Below, one piece after another: positions 47,101-56,222 of a stretch of DNA of 64,000 nucleotides. Below the pieces are notes generated by a model. The model saw nothing but the letters and a program-made list of their open reading frames with translations. It did no database searches and was not told the origin of the DNA. Every line of letters begins with the position of its first letter. The first letter of the stretch is position 1. The position numbers and the translations under genes are program-made. Origin of the DNA: Lyngbya sp. HA4199-MV5 (GTDB taxonomy: Bacteria; Cyanobacteriota; Cyanobacteriia; Leptolyngbyales; Leptolyngbyaceae); NCBI GenBank assembly GCA_019359375.1, contig JAHHHL010000012.1, positions 1 through 64,000 on the forward strand, in the 5' to 3' direction.

Positions 47101-48677
47101 CCATTGCTGCCACCGATGCTAACGCCACAGAAGCGGGTGGAAACCCTGGTCTTTTTACCGTTACCCGCACAGGCAGTACAAGCGATCCGCTCACAGTCGA
47201 TTACACCATTGGCGGGACGGCGGCCAATGGCACAGACTACACTTCGATCAAAAAGAACGTCACGATTCCAGCAGGAGCGGCATCCGCGACGATCGCCCTT
47301 ACACCGACTGACGATGCTTTAGCAGAAGGGAATGAAGCCGTTCGCTTGACCCTCTTAAACGGCAGAACCTATAAGCTCGGAACGAGTGGCACCGAAACGG
47401 CAACCGTGACGATCGCCGATGATGAACGTCTCATCAGCCCAACCACTCTGGCGATCGTCGGTACGAACGCGATTCATCCTGAAAGCAACAGCGGTACAAC
47501 ACCATATACCTTTAGCGTCACGCGGAGTGGTGATACAACTGGCGCAACCGGCGTAGCATACGCGATTACAGGTAGTGGAACGAAGCCAACCGATGCTAAT
47601 GATTTTGGTGGTACTTTACCCACTGGTATGGTGGAATTTTCGGCAGGTGAGACCAGTAAAACCATCACGGTGAATGCCAGTGGTGATACAACCGTTGAAT
47701 CGGACGAAGGGTTTACAATAACGCTTTCTAACCCTACCGGGGGAGCAACTCTGACCACAGCGGAGGCTACTGGTACGATTCAAAATGATGATGGTTTAAC
47801 AGGAGGAAACGCTGCACCTACCGTCGCAACCCCGATCGCCGATCTATCTGCCACCGGAAAAACGCCCTTCAGCTATACCGTTGGTGCCAATACCTTTGTT
47901 GATCCCGATGGTGACACCCTCAGCTATCAAGCCACGTTAGCGGATGGCAGCAGTTTACCAACCTGGTTGACCTTTAACCCCAAAACCCACACCTTTAGCG
48001 GCACACCAACCAGCACAAACACAGGTCTCACGATCGGGTTGACCGCTTCAGACGGCAACGGTGGCAGCGTGAAAGATACCTTTACCCTCACCATCCAGGC
48101 ATCAGCACCCACCACACCCTCATCTACCACACTTAAGGGGACTGATTTATCAGAAACGTTAGTCGCTATAGCGACCACCAATCAGCTTTATGGTTTCGGT
48201 GGGCAAGACCTGCTGACGGGTAGTACAGGGCAGGATCAACTGTATGGTGGCGATGGCAACGATCGCCTCTGGGGGCACGCCGGGGAAGACAGGCTCTACG
48301 GTGAGCAGGGCAACGATCAACTTTGGGGTGGTGATGGCAACGACACGCTCTACGGTGGTATGGGTGATGACCAACTGTTTGGCGATGCTGGCAGTGATTG
48401 GCTCGACGGCGGTGGTGGAAACGATGTACTGACAGGCGGCGCAGGTGCAGATACGTTCGCCTTGGGGCGCAGTCAAGGCATCAAAACCATTCGTGATTTT
48501 GAGGTAGGCACAGACAAAATCGCGTTAGGCAGCGGCTTCAATCTCAGTGATGTGGCGCTGCAACAACGAGGCAGCCAAACCTGGGTAATCGACAACTCGC
48601 TCCAACAGGTGGTTGCAAAATTGGACGGCGTGAATGCCGCTCTGCTGCGAGAGAAAGAGAAGACGACCTTTGTTTAG
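44091..48677 (+). CDS. giant secreted Calx-beta/beta-helix/RTX protein, C-terminal part (frameshifted)
   Basis: Protein-like sequence begins near 44151, not at the nominal start codon. The order is the end of one Calx-beta repeat, two full Calx-beta repeats, and a second beta-helix domain (about 45000-46350) that starts with its own methionine and closely copies the first. Four more Calx-beta repeats, a cadherin/dystroglycan-like domain ([20 protein letters not shown]) and five to seven RTX nonapeptides ([30 protein letters not shown]) follow, then a short C-terminal tail. RTX repeats bind calcium outside the cell, and the tail should carry a type I secretion signal. The exporter at 8-13.4 kb is the likely partner. 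Likely an adhesin or surface protein. Confidence 0.85.
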   Translation: MSAVMRRLNLMKALLSLFLTHQQKPDEAFLVSLSNVSGNGTITTADAAGYLLNDDVSALVPAFAIAASNADKAEGDTGTTPFTFTVTRSGKTDIAASVDYRVSNAGSNPAGVADFGGTFPTGTVNFAAGETTKVITINVSGDTTGEADETFFAILSNPSGGGTITTARDTGTVRDDDVSPPSTTLAIATTAADKPEGNTGTTPYIFTVTRSGDTAGATSIDYAVMGNGVNAADATDFGGTLPTGTVNFAANETSRLITVNVNGDTTLEPNESFAVTLSNPTGGATLTTATAINTIQNEDGIPMAGKIYYVSGTGDDSNNGLSEGGAFRTLQKAANLVQAGDTVLVMDGNYENPGKTVLLIRDKHGTEADPITFKAYPGAKPTINSDGSYAVIVSGSSYITIEGLTLIGAKDKITLDYAESQKDVTNNPLTINSGIAIAPTYDKNGDPVLFSDHITIRNNTVTKFSGGGIGSNMADYVTIENNTVSETSWYTNNGTSAISILTSRDSDNNTTDYKMIVRNNVVYNNQSLIPWLPAGKITEGHGIILDTNRNSAARPEVQLDPYKGKFLVANNTIYDNGGFGINVFQSENADVVNNTLYQNSRNPDLNGEIITAGANNIRVENNILSARDGRRANLITSSTNVVFDRNLAYNSSIAFQAASPPNAALGGGSAYVDSAAANAEAANVLVAGLRNIVGQDPKFVDPANGNFALQGGSPAIDAGSTAFSSAVGTDGQGTTRRDGDGINGIQTDMGAYEYTGTPTLTPASILIAATDAVQAEGNTGTTPFTFTVTRTGNTTSAVSVDYATTGSGSNVANGADFASGSFPTGTINFAANETSKTLTLNVQGDATAEPDQGFTVTLSNPSAGAAIATATAKGVIQNDDSATLEIAILNGWQMEGDYAPTPYKFTVLRSGDLSGTTEVTYAVRGTGANPADANDFGGTFPTGTITFLPNETSKEITINAAGDLTNELDEGFLVALSGATGGATLTTGAAGATIRNDDNKAIVTIAATDANATEAGGNPGLFTVTRTGSTSDPLTVDYTIGGTAANGTDYTSIKKNVTIPAGAASATIALTPTDDALAEGNEAVRLTLLNGRTYKLGTSGTETATVTIADDERLISPTTLAIVGTNAIHPESNSGTTPYTFSVTRSGDTTGATGVAYAITGSGTKPTDANDFGGTLPTGMVEFSAGETSKTITVNASGDTTVESDEGFTITLSNPTGGATLTTAEATGTIQNDDGLTGGNAAPTVATPIADLSATGKTPFSYTVGANTFVDPDGDTLSYQATLADGSSLPTWLTFNPKTHTFSGTPTSTNTGLTIGLTASDGNGGSVKDTFTLTIQASAPTTPSSTTLKGTDLSETLVAIATTNQLYGFGGQDLLTGSTGQDQLYGGDGNDRLWGHAGEDRLYGEQGNDQLWGGDGNDTLYGGMGDDQLFGDAGSDWLDGGGGNDVLTGGAGADTFALGRSQGIKTIRDFEVGTDKIALGSGFNLSDVALQQRGSQTWVIDNSLQQVVAKLDGVNAALLREKEKTTFV

Positions 48678-48724
48678 CCATCGGTCACGTTCACCTTGAC
48701 CGTTAAGGATGGCTGGAGCGTGAT

Positions 48725-48749
48725 CTGGAGAGGCTTACAACCTCTCCAG
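48725..48749 (+). terminator. hairpin after the RTX gene
   Basis: CTGGAGAGG and CCTCTCCAG form a 9-bp stem with a 7-nt loop, 48 nt after the stop codon. There is no long T-run, so efficiency is uncertain. Confidence 0.6.
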
Positions 48750-48784
48750 TCGGTTTCATCAAACCCTCACACAGTGGCAAAGCA

Positions 48785-48819
48785 TTCACAAAATATTCAC
48801 ATTTTTCGGATTAAATAGT
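48785..48819 (+). promoter_or_regulatory. TTCACA direct-repeat promoter, site 5 (SDR gene)
   Basis: TTCACAAAATATTCACA (48785-48801), 12 nt, then AATAGT (48814-48819). It lies just after the RTX hairpin and about 230 nt ahead of the SDR gene. Confidence 0.6.
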
Positions 48820-49050
48820 TGGAAAAATTTGCCTTTTACTGTCGGTCAAGCCTGATTAACAGCACGAAGGCAAGCTTCAAGTCAGCTTCAAGAGTACCGA
48901 GTAGATAGCCGCAATGAATAGTGAAAAAGGGCCTGGGGCTTCGCCCTCAGGCAGGAGAGCTATCCCTCCACCACCCAAAGCATGTTTCATTGAATTAGGT
49001 CTAACTACTTTCTTTAAAGACTCAGCACACGTAATTTTGAGGAGAGCCGT

Positions 49051-49812
49051 ATGCCAGATGGTTTGAGTGGGAAAGTTGCCATCATTACAGGTGCGTCTGC
49101 CAACCTGGGGAGGCTGTTTGCTGAAACGCTCGCAAGTGATGGTGCCAAAGTTGTGATTCATTACAACAGCACAACCAAACAAGACGAAGCGGAGAAGGTT
49201 GCTCAAGGTATTGCTGAGCGGGGTGGTAAAGCCATCACCTACCAGGCTGACTTGGCTCAAGTCAGCAATGTCAAAAAGTTAGTTGATGCAACCTTTGAGA
49301 CGTTTGGACAGTGGGATATTCTGGTCAATACCGCAGGCATGATTGTGCGAAAGCCGATCGCTGAATTTTCTGAAGATGAATTTGATCAACTTTTCAAAAT
49401 TAATGCGAAAATACCCTTTTTCTTAATGCGTGAGGCAAGCACACGTATGGCAGATCATGGACGCATTATTAACATGATCACAACAGTTGTTGCTGTGACA
49501 GCACCAACCTACGGTGGCTATGCTGGTAGCAAAAGTCCTGTTGAACACTTCACTAAATCACTTGCCAAAGAGATTGGTTATCGTGGCATCACCGTTAATT
49601 GTGTTGCTCCAGGACCCCTAAAAACGTCCTTTTTCTATCCGGCTGAAACTGATGAAAATATTGCCTGGTTAAAAAGCATGAGCATCAATGGTGACATTGG
49701 CGAACCAGCAGATATTGTACCTTTAGTGCAATTTCTTGTGTCACCGAAAGCAAGGTGGATTACGGCGCAAACCATTTATGCAAACGGTGGGTTGGTCGCT
49801 ACTGCAAGCTAA
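49051..49812 (+). CDS. classical short-chain dehydrogenase/reductase
   Basis: This 253-residue NAD(P)-dependent oxidoreductase has the dinucleotide motif TGASANLGRLFAETLA (about residues 14-29). It also has VIHYNSTTK suggesting NADPH use, NTAGMIVRKP, and the catalytic YAGSK pair (Tyr about 156, Lys about 160) with a preceding threonine/serine-rich MITTVVAV strand. The end is AQTIYANGGL. It resembles the 3-oxoacyl-reductase-like branch. Substrate unknown. GAGGAGAG lies 5 nt upstream of the ATG and a hairpin terminator follows. The TTCACA repeat promoter is upstream. Confidence 0.9.
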   Translation: MPDGLSGKVAIITGASANLGRLFAETLASDGAKVVIHYNSTTKQDEAEKVAQGIAERGGKAITYQADLAQVSNVKKLVDATFETFGQWDILVNTAGMIVRKPIAEFSEDEFDQLFKINAKIPFFLMREASTRMADHGRIINMITTVVAVTAPTYGGYAGSKSPVEHFTKSLAKEIGYRGITVNCVAPGPLKTSFFYPAETDENIAWLKSMSINGDIGEPADIVPLVQFLVSPKARWITAQTIYANGGLVATAS

Positions 49813-49817
49813 GGAGG

Positions 49818-49943
49818 CTAGAGAAAATAACTTAAACAGACAAGGGGCTTAGCCCCTTGTTCAGTCAAATCTTTTCCTATGAGACGTTCAACTTGTTTCT
49901 TCTAGATTTCTAAGTCTGAGGCAGCAAAGTGGGTCTCTTGCAT
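49818..49943 (-). pseudogene. possible small gene with an in-frame TAG
   Basis: The minus strand has AAGGAG seven nt before ATG (49943), then MQETHFAASDLEI, a TAG, and the same frame continues KKQVERLIGKDLTEQG... to a second stop at 49818. The ribosome binding site is very good, and the amino-acid content after the TAG looks protein-like. It may be a decayed 41-residue gene or a real 13-residue peptide. It runs into the SDR terminator hairpin, so the far end may not be coding. Confidence 0.3.
49840..49860 (+). terminator. terminator hairpin after the SDR gene
   Basis: ACAAGGGGCT and AGCCCCTTGT pair perfectly around a single T, 28 nt after the SDR stop codon. The tail is moderately T-rich. 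Confidence 0.65.
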
Positions 49944-50118
49944 AGTGTTTCTCCTTAAATAAAATTGGCACTAAAAGCTTCTTTGGATTTAATCTTTAGA
50001 AACCAAATTCTATACCTCAGTCTTATTTGGTAATTAAAAACTAATAAATAAAGACCCTAAAATTGTCCGGAAAAGAACACATTTAGAGCGATTTAACTGT
50101 TAATGACTTCACTTGAAG

Positions 50119-53058
50119 ATGATCGCCTTCTCTAAATGTATGTCTGCAAAAAATCTCACCCGTGTGACTGTTTGTGCGGCGAGTCTACTATTGGCAGAAG
50201 TTGTTTCTATCAATGCAGCGCAAGCAAGTGATCAACCCATTGAACCTGGTGACGATGCAGCCCCCATCACGTCAGAATCGAACCGTCAAACTCTTTTTTC
50301 TGCTCATCGGGTAGCCTTGAAACCCATAGGTCAGCAGCTCAGTCAATCCGAACAGTTCAACCACCTTGCAACGCTCACAACCCAACCGCATGACATCAGG
50401 TCAGTGGCGATCGCCCCCAAACCATCCGAAGTCATTCCACCACCCAGATCAGAAGCGATTCCAGTACAATCACACGCGATCGCCCAATACGTTGCTTCAC
50501 CAGGGACGATCGCTCAGCCTGAAACGATACCACTCTCCATTGCATCAACAAACGCTGGGACAATGCCACAGCCAGCAGTCAGCAGCAGCAATTCCACCAA
50601 AATCGTTGTGCCTACAGCAGTCCCATCCAGTGCTGTAGCTATTTCGACTCGTGCCAGTGATTTAGAGCCATTGCCATCATCGACGATCGCGCCATCGCTA
50701 CCATTTATTGCCCAAACCCCTTCTCCGACTGCACTGATCGCAACTCCCCCCGTCATTCTGCCACAAGTCGGGGCATCGTTTACGGCTGGCGATAGTGTGG
50801 GTGTTTCTAATTCCTTTGGCAGTTTGAATGGTTTTGTTCCCATCCAGCAAACGCCGGGGCGCAATATCACCTTTGTGGAAGGGCAGGTGTCGCTTTCCAC
50901 TGAGGGTGCAAATCCCAGTGCCAATTTGGCTGTCGGTCATCGGTTTTATGATGGTAAGGGCGATCGCATCTATGGCGGTTATTTAGCGTTTGACCATCGT
51001 GATACCGGCAGCAATGGGTTTAACCAGATTGGGTTGGGTTTAGAAACGTTGGGAAACACCTGGGATGCGCGAGCAAACGTTTATTTACCCGTTGGGGATA
51101 CCCGTCAACTGGCATCTGAACGCATCAGCAACACAGTCACGGCAACCTCAAATCCCTTCTTTCAAAGCAATTTTCTAGCCATCAATCGCACCATTCAACA
51201 GCAGATCAGCCAGCGGTTTGAAGCGGCGGGCACTGGGTTTGATGTGGAAGCGGGTGGCAAAATTGCTGCTTTAGGGCGATCGGGCGACCTGCGTGGCTAC
51301 GGTGGTTTGTATTACTTCAGTTTACCGGGTGGCGATGATACCGTCGGAGTGCGTGCCCGTCTGGAAGCCCGTCCCACCGACACCCTCCAGCTTGGTCTCA
51401 CGCTTTCTAATGACAACACGTTCGGTACCAATCTCGCGTTTACGGTGGGCATCACATTTCCCCAAAGTCGCCCTCGTCGAGATAAGTTGAAGACCCCGCT
51501 GGTAGCACGGTTGGGAGATTCCATCTCTCGTAACCCCAACATTGTGATTGATACTCAAACGGCATTACAAGCCTCTACACGCCAAGAGACCACCTTTGTC
51601 ACCAATCCAGCCACCGGGCAACCCTGGCAATTTCGGCACGCAAATCTGGGCATTGGCACGGGAGATGGGACGTTTGAAAACCCCACTGGAACGGTGGCGG
51701 CGGCACTGGCAGTCGCGCAACCAAATGATATTGTCTATGTTCAGGCAGGGACGAATCCGGGAATTCCTGCATTTACCATCCCTGATGATGTGCAGGTGCT
51801 TTCAACTGGACCTGTGCAACGAATTGATACGATAGAACTGGGCAATTTGCCACTGCCACTGTCTGGGGCGGGTGTGTTGCCAACCGTGCAAGGAACCGTC
51901 ACGTTGGGGAACCACACAACGCTCTCTGGCTTTGCGATCGGCACTGCTACGGGTTCTGGCATTGCAGGCAATAGCATCAACACTGTAACCGTGCGAGACA
52001 ATGCGATCGCCAATACTGCCGCTGAAGGCATTTTGTTCACAAATGTCCAGGGAACTGTCACGGTGCAAGACAACAGCATTCGTCAGGCTGGCGGAGAAGG
52101 CTTCTCACTTGCCAATGATCAGGGGCAAGTAGATCTCGTGCTAACGCGTAACCAGATCACAAATAATGGCTCTACGGCAACAGAGGGCGATGGCGTGAAG
52201 CTTGCACTCCGCACGGGCGCAACGGGGAATTTCACGATTACCAACAACACGATCGCCAACAACAGTGGCACTGGCGGACTTGCTGATGGCGTGGATGTGA
52301 AACTCTTTGATGCTGCCAACGGGACGTTTAATTTGGCGGATAACGCGATTACGGGCAATCAGCTCAATGGGGTGGCGATCGACCTGGAAGCAACGACTCA
52401 GGGAACCTTCAACCTGTCTCGTAACACGATCTCGAGCAATCAAGCGGCGGGTGTCGCCACGTTACTCTCAAACGATGCGATCGGCACCTTTAATCTGGAT
52501 GGCAATACGATTGCCAACAATCAACTTAAAGGCGTGCAGGTTGTTGTGAGCGATCGCGCCAATGGCACCCTCAATCTTACTAACACCACCATTACGGGTA
52601 ATCAAGCCGATGGTTTCTTCTTGCAAACGTCGGATCAAGCGCGAGCAACGGCACAGCTTTTGAACAGCAGTATCACGAACAACACTAACTACGGCATTTT
52701 TACCACGGCTAACGGCACCTCTCAACTGCGGCTTTTAACCAACTCAACCACGATCACAGGCAATGGGTTTGCTGGTATTTCCATCAACACCGATGGTAGT
52801 GCCAGTAGTGCAACCGCTCTGCGAACCAATACTATTACGGGCAATACGTTTGGGGATGTGGAAGTCTTTACAAATGCGCCCGGTGCCACAGCTTGTTTGC
52901 AGCCGTTGAACAATACCATTGGGTCACTTTTGCTGGATGACAGCTTTGGTGGATCGATCGCGGTGGAAGCAAATACACTACCGACGAATACCATCACAAC
53001 CACTGATTTCACCTTCTGGTCGGGCACAACCGTAGCACCCAATAGCTGCGGATTGTAA
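50119..53058 (+). CDS. inverse-autotransporter-like outer-membrane protein with beta-helix passenger
   Basis: This protein of about 979 residues has a signal peptide (about 1-36, ending NAAQASD). A low-complexity Pro/Ser/Ala linker follows (about 40-205), then a beta-barrel-like region (about 210-450; GSLNGFVPIQQTPGRNITFVEGQVSLS, LAVGHRFYDGKGDRIYGGYLAFDHRD, GRSGDLRGYGGLYYF, FGTNLAFTVGITFP). The C-terminal half (about 480-975) is a parallel beta-helix of N-rich rungs (NTITGN, NNTIANNSG, GTFNLADNAITGNQ). The barrel-first order is that of inverse autotransporters, which display the C-terminal part outside. Start: ATG 50119 is preferred over TTG 50113. Neither has a good ribosome binding site. 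Probable surface adhesin or enzyme. Confidence 0.7.
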   Translation: MIAFSKCMSAKNLTRVTVCAASLLLAEVVSINAAQASDQPIEPGDDAAPITSESNRQTLFSAHRVALKPIGQQLSQSEQFNHLATLTTQPHDIRSVAIAPKPSEVIPPPRSEAIPVQSHAIAQYVASPGTIAQPETIPLSIASTNAGTMPQPAVSSSNSTKIVVPTAVPSSAVAISTRASDLEPLPSSTIAPSLPFIAQTPSPTALIATPPVILPQVGASFTAGDSVGVSNSFGSLNGFVPIQQTPGRNITFVEGQVSLSTEGANPSANLAVGHRFYDGKGDRIYGGYLAFDHRDTGSNGFNQIGLGLETLGNTWDARANVYLPVGDTRQLASERISNTVTATSNPFFQSNFLAINRTIQQQISQRFEAAGTGFDVEAGGKIAALGRSGDLRGYGGLYYFSLPGGDDTVGVRARLEARPTDTLQLGLTLSNDNTFGTNLAFTVGITFPQSRPRRDKLKTPLVARLGDSISRNPNIVIDTQTALQASTRQETTFVTNPATGQPWQFRHANLGIGTGDGTFENPTGTVAAALAVAQPNDIVYVQAGTNPGIPAFTIPDDVQVLSTGPVQRIDTIELGNLPLPLSGAGVLPTVQGTVTLGNHTTLSGFAIGTATGSGIAGNSINTVTVRDNAIANTAAEGILFTNVQGTVTVQDNSIRQAGGEGFSLANDQGQVDLVLTRNQITNNGSTATEGDGVKLALRTGATGNFTITNNTIANNSGTGGLADGVDVKLFDAANGTFNLADNAITGNQLNGVAIDLEATTQGTFNLSRNTISSNQAAGVATLLSNDAIGTFNLDGNTIANNQLKGVQVVVSDRANGTLNLTNTTITGNQADGFFLQTSDQARATAQLLNSSITNNTNYGIFTTANGTSQLRLLTNSTTITGNGFAGISINTDGSASSATALRTNTITGNTFGDVEVFTNAPGATACLQPLNNTIGSLLLDDSFGGSIAVEANTLPTNTITTTDFTFWSGTTVAPNSCGL

Positions 53059-53142
53059 GATCAAATTTAAATAGCAAACAGAGAGATGAGGGACGGGGTG
53101 CAGGGGTGGAACCTTCATGCCAAGACTTACGCACCATAATCA

Positions 53143-53210
53143 AAACCTCGGAGGTTTGAGCTTCTACGTGAGTCATCCTGTCTAATGCCTGGTTAAAACC
53201 TCGGAGGTTT
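53143..53210. repeat. paired AAACCTCCGAGGTTT element, copy 3 (inverted)
   Basis: Boxes AAACCTCGGAGGTTT at 53143-53157 and 53196-53210 lie 53 bp apart start to start. The flanking GCGTAA shows inverted orientation compared with copies 1 and 2 (TGCAAACCTCC, CGCAAATCTCG). Confidence 0.75.
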
Positions 53211-53265
53211 GCGTAAATTTCGCGTACAGTTTAAGTATCTCAACTCAAGCTGTGGTTACTTCCGC

Positions 53266-54552
53266 TCAAACTGCCGTTAGTAATGGTGAAGCTGTGGTTA
53301 GTAACGGTAAAGCGGTTGTAAAGACAAAGGGTCTCTTTGCTTGAGTGCGTAAGGGTTCTAGCAGCCGACGCAGATCGTCAATAGCGTGCTCAATGTTGAC
53401 CAGTGACCAGCGCTGTTGCCAAAGTCCTTCGTGTACTGGTTGTTCCATCTGCTCCAAGAGTGCGCCCAAAGACGTGCTACGTGCCAGGGCACTCGCCAAC
53501 CAATGCCGATCGACTCCTAATCGACTCGCAGGTAACACTATCTCTTCAGTAGTGGGTTGATGACCATCCAGACACCGTTCCCAGAGTAACCGCAACTCAC
53601 GACGCGCCTGTAGACGAGTGACGATCGCGTCTGCTGGCTCAACCAGGAACGGTTGCTGCTGCACTCCCATCGCTGACCACTGTTGAAGCTGATTCGCTAG
53701 CCCATTTTGAGCACGTCCAATTTGCCGTGCTGAAGTTGTCACTCGTACCCGTGGACTATGCCGAAAGCGTGCGTTCACTCGTTTCAGGGCACGGTAAAGC
53801 GCGACATCTTCTGCGGTTCTTACTGGTGGCAACCCCCCTGCCCGGTCGTACATTTCTGCAGTTACGGCAAAACTCGCACCATAATGTTGAAAGTGTCGGG
53901 GCATCCCATCAAAGGGGTTGGGATCGAGATACGTTTCCAGTTCAGCAATCAAAAAACGATACCCCACTTCCCGCAAATGGCAGGCTCTGGCATAGGGGTC
54001 AAGCGTCGATCGATCGTGGCGATCGGTCACAATCCGTCCACCCACGGCATCCACTCCACTGTTAATTTCGTGCAGCGTCGCAGCAATCCAATCGGCAGCC
54101 ACGCAAGTATCACCATCCGTAGACGCAATCACTCCCCGCGTGCGACCCAGTTTCATCAAACGATGATGCGCCTCATCCATCAATTGCTTTCGCACCCAGC
54201 CAATATAGGCTTGAGAGGCAGGTAGCGATCGTTCAACGACGTGCAACACCAGATCAGGATGCTGTTGAGCAAATTGGTGCGCGATCGCAGCCGAATTGTC
54301 ACTACAGTTGTTTGCCAATAAAAGCACTTCGTATCGGTTTGAGCAAAGCGGCTTTCCATCTAACTCAAGTTGATGTGCCAAAGCTGCCAGTGTGCTTTCC
54401 AGTCTTTCTGCCTCATTCCGCACAGGCACAATCACACACACCTCACATTGAGGAAGCGGCGGCGTTTGGACTAAGGGACGAAATTCAATTTCAGAATAAA
54501 GGGAAAGAGATGGAATCGCGATCGCGCTCTGGCAATCATTCACGTAACCCAC
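53266..54552 (-). CDS. glycosyltransferase family 2
   Basis: This GT-A enzyme of about 428 residues opens with CVIVPVRNEAERLESTLAAL. It then has YEVLLLANNCSDNSAAIA, the metal-binding STDGDTCVAADW and VDAVGGRIVTDRHDR, and PVRTAEDVALYRAL as the acceptor/catalytic acidic motif. The C-terminal 120 residues are an extra helical region. The start is inferred as GTG 54552, which has GGAG 8 nt upstream. The open frame extends to a TTG at 54579 with no homologous sequence. Similar glycosyltransferases accompany acyl-CoA dehydrogenase/PIG-L/NodS-like trios in other bacteria, and that trio lies at 17.4-19.9 kb here. Confidence 0.85.
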   Translation of the reverse strand: MGYVNDCQSAIAIPSLSLYSEIEFRPLVQTPPLPQCEVCVIVPVRNEAERLESTLAALAHQLELDGKPLCSNRYEVLLLANNCSDNSAAIAHQFAQQHPDLVLHVVERSLPASQAYIGWVRKQLMDEAHHRLMKLGRTRGVIASTDGDTCVAADWIAATLHEINSGVDAVGGRIVTDRHDRSTLDPYARACHLREVGYRFLIAELETYLDPNPFDGMPRHFQHYGASFAVTAEMYDRAGGLPPVRTAEDVALYRALKRVNARFRHSPRVRVTTSARQIGRAQNGLANQLQQWSAMGVQQQPFLVEPADAIVTRLQARRELRLLWERCLDGHQPTTEEIVLPASRLGVDRHWLASALARSTSLGALLEQMEQPVHEGLWQQRWSLVNIEHAIDDLRRLLEPLRTQAKRPFVFTTALPLLTTASPLLTAV

Positions 54553-54812
54553 TGCTGTATCTCCAACGCAACCAAGCAATCACAGCAAGCTGGATGGTTA
54601 GAAACCCCATTCATGCTTTGTAATCGTATTGTGAAGCGTTGGTCTAGCGGCTTAATCCGTCCCTTGATGGAGATTGTGCCACAGCCTTGTAGCCTTGAGC
54701 AGCAATGATTCTAAAGAGATAGAACAGCATGTCGGGGTGAGGTGATCGTCTGTGCAAAACCATCTCTCATCAATATCAATGTTTAACTGAACCCGATCGC
54801 TCGATGCCCCCC

Positions 54813-56222
54813 TCACTCGCCCAGCAGTGGTTCATCTGCGCTGTGATCATCAGCGTCGATCGCCGTTAGCTCCGGGTTTAGCAGTGAGGGCAGTAACTCT
54901 ACCTTGGCTTCGCGTTTTAGTTGAGAAAAGATGCGATATTTGTCTGGGTCAAAGGCGCTGGGTGCAAGCTGTGCTTCGTCTACCTGCATCTTGATTAAAT
55001 TGTACTGAACGTTTTCCGCATGAATCGCGAAGGTGACGGTAAAGACCTCTAAAAAATTAACCACCCAGGCGCATTCGTCTTCGGGATAGTTTTGGTAGTA
55101 TTTGATGAGTTCCGCAATCCGCGCCTCTAGATGGGTGCGCGAATGCTTGCAAATCAGAATAATTTTGAGCAGTGCTACGACTAACGTAATAGGATTGCCT
55201 TGAGACAACAGCAGCACAAATAGTTGCGAGGGTTCCGCCTGATTTTCAGTGGTTAAATAGTCAATCACTCGGTTACAGGTTCGCAGCATCAGAGCACTGG
55301 TCAGCACTTCATCATCATGGCTATCGTAAAGAGTGTCTAATCTTTCGGTTAGCTTGGAGCGTAAGGTTTCAACAAATTCCTGATTTTCAACGGAGAAAAT
55401 CAAGTACTGCTGCATACTTTGTTTGAACTGTTTGTAGGATAAGCTTTGCGTCTGATTCACAAAAATGTTTGCCAGATTTGCGTAGCTAAAGGGACCTCGC
55501 TTTGCCACGATCGCTTTAATCAGCCGCAGCACTTCCTCACCCAGGGCTGTGGGATTTTTGGGTACGCGCTTACTCGGAGCATTGCTCTGCGATCGTGCGA
55601 TGTACATTGCCAGATCAAACTTAAAGCGATCCTTCAGTTGTTTGGATAACGCTCGTGCAGCCTCTCGCTGTTCGATCGGGTTCTTGAGATCAATATATTG
55701 AGGTACTAACAAATAAGACGTATACCGCGAAACCCAGGGACCTCGTTCTTTCTCTTCGTACCGCGATGCAAAGAGCTTCAGTTCTTCATAATCGCCACTT
55801 TTAACAAACCCATCCAGCCAGTGACGCAGGCGCTTTAGAGTCGGTGAGGCTGTATTACGGTTAATGGACGGATCGGCAAAGATGGTGACCAGATCTTGAA
55901 TTGGCTTATAGTTACGAGTCGCATCCCAGTTGTTGACTAAGATGTAGCAACAGCGCTTGAGCGTATTTCTAAACTCTTCTTCATTATTAGAAAAAACAAT
56001 GTCATAAATCGCTTGCAGCGCATCACCGCTGATGGAATCAACGTGATAGATAAACAAACGCTTAAACTCAAGCAAGACCTCTTCAGGCGGCCATTTTTTA
56101 ACAATTTCCAGCAGAAAATTGTAAACCGTGTCCTGAGCCTGCTGAATATTTCGACTCAGCCTATTCAATCTAATCGGTGTCTCATTTTGATGAGCATCGT
56201 CTAAAGCATCCCTGATCATCAT
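54813..56222 (-). CDS. conserved cyanobacterial helical protein of unknown function
   Basis: This 469-residue soluble protein has no signal peptide or membrane span. It is almost wholly helical and rich in charged and leucine heptad-like patterns (NFLLEIVKKWPPEEVLLEFKR, LKRLRHWLDGFVKSGDYEELK, KQLKDRFKFDLAMYIARSQ). It ends with an acidic tail (AIDADDHSADEPLLGE). No catalytic motif stands out. The ARM/HEAT-like look suggests a scaffold role, but this is inference. I do not recognise a named family. It stands alone with a large empty region upstream. Confidence 0.8.
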   Translation of the reverse strand: MMIRDALDDAHQNETPIRLNRLSRNIQQAQDTVYNFLLEIVKKWPPEEVLLEFKRLFIYHVDSISGDALQAIYDIVFSNNEEEFRNTLKRCCYILVNNWDATRNYKPIQDLVTIFADPSINRNTASPTLKRLRHWLDGFVKSGDYEELKLFASRYEEKERGPWVSRYTSYLLVPQYIDLKNPIEQREAARALSKQLKDRFKFDLAMYIARSQSNAPSKRVPKNPTALGEEVLRLIKAIVAKRGPFSYANLANIFVNQTQSLSYKQFKQSMQQYLIFSVENQEFVETLRSKLTERLDTLYDSHDDEVLTSALMLRTCNRVIDYLTTENQAEPSQLFVLLLSQGNPITLVVALLKIILICKHSRTHLEARIAELIKYYQNYPEDECAWVVNFLEVFTVTFAIHAENVQYNLIKMQVDEAQLAPSAFDPDKYRIFSQLKREAKVELLPSLLNPELTAIDADDHSADEPLLGE

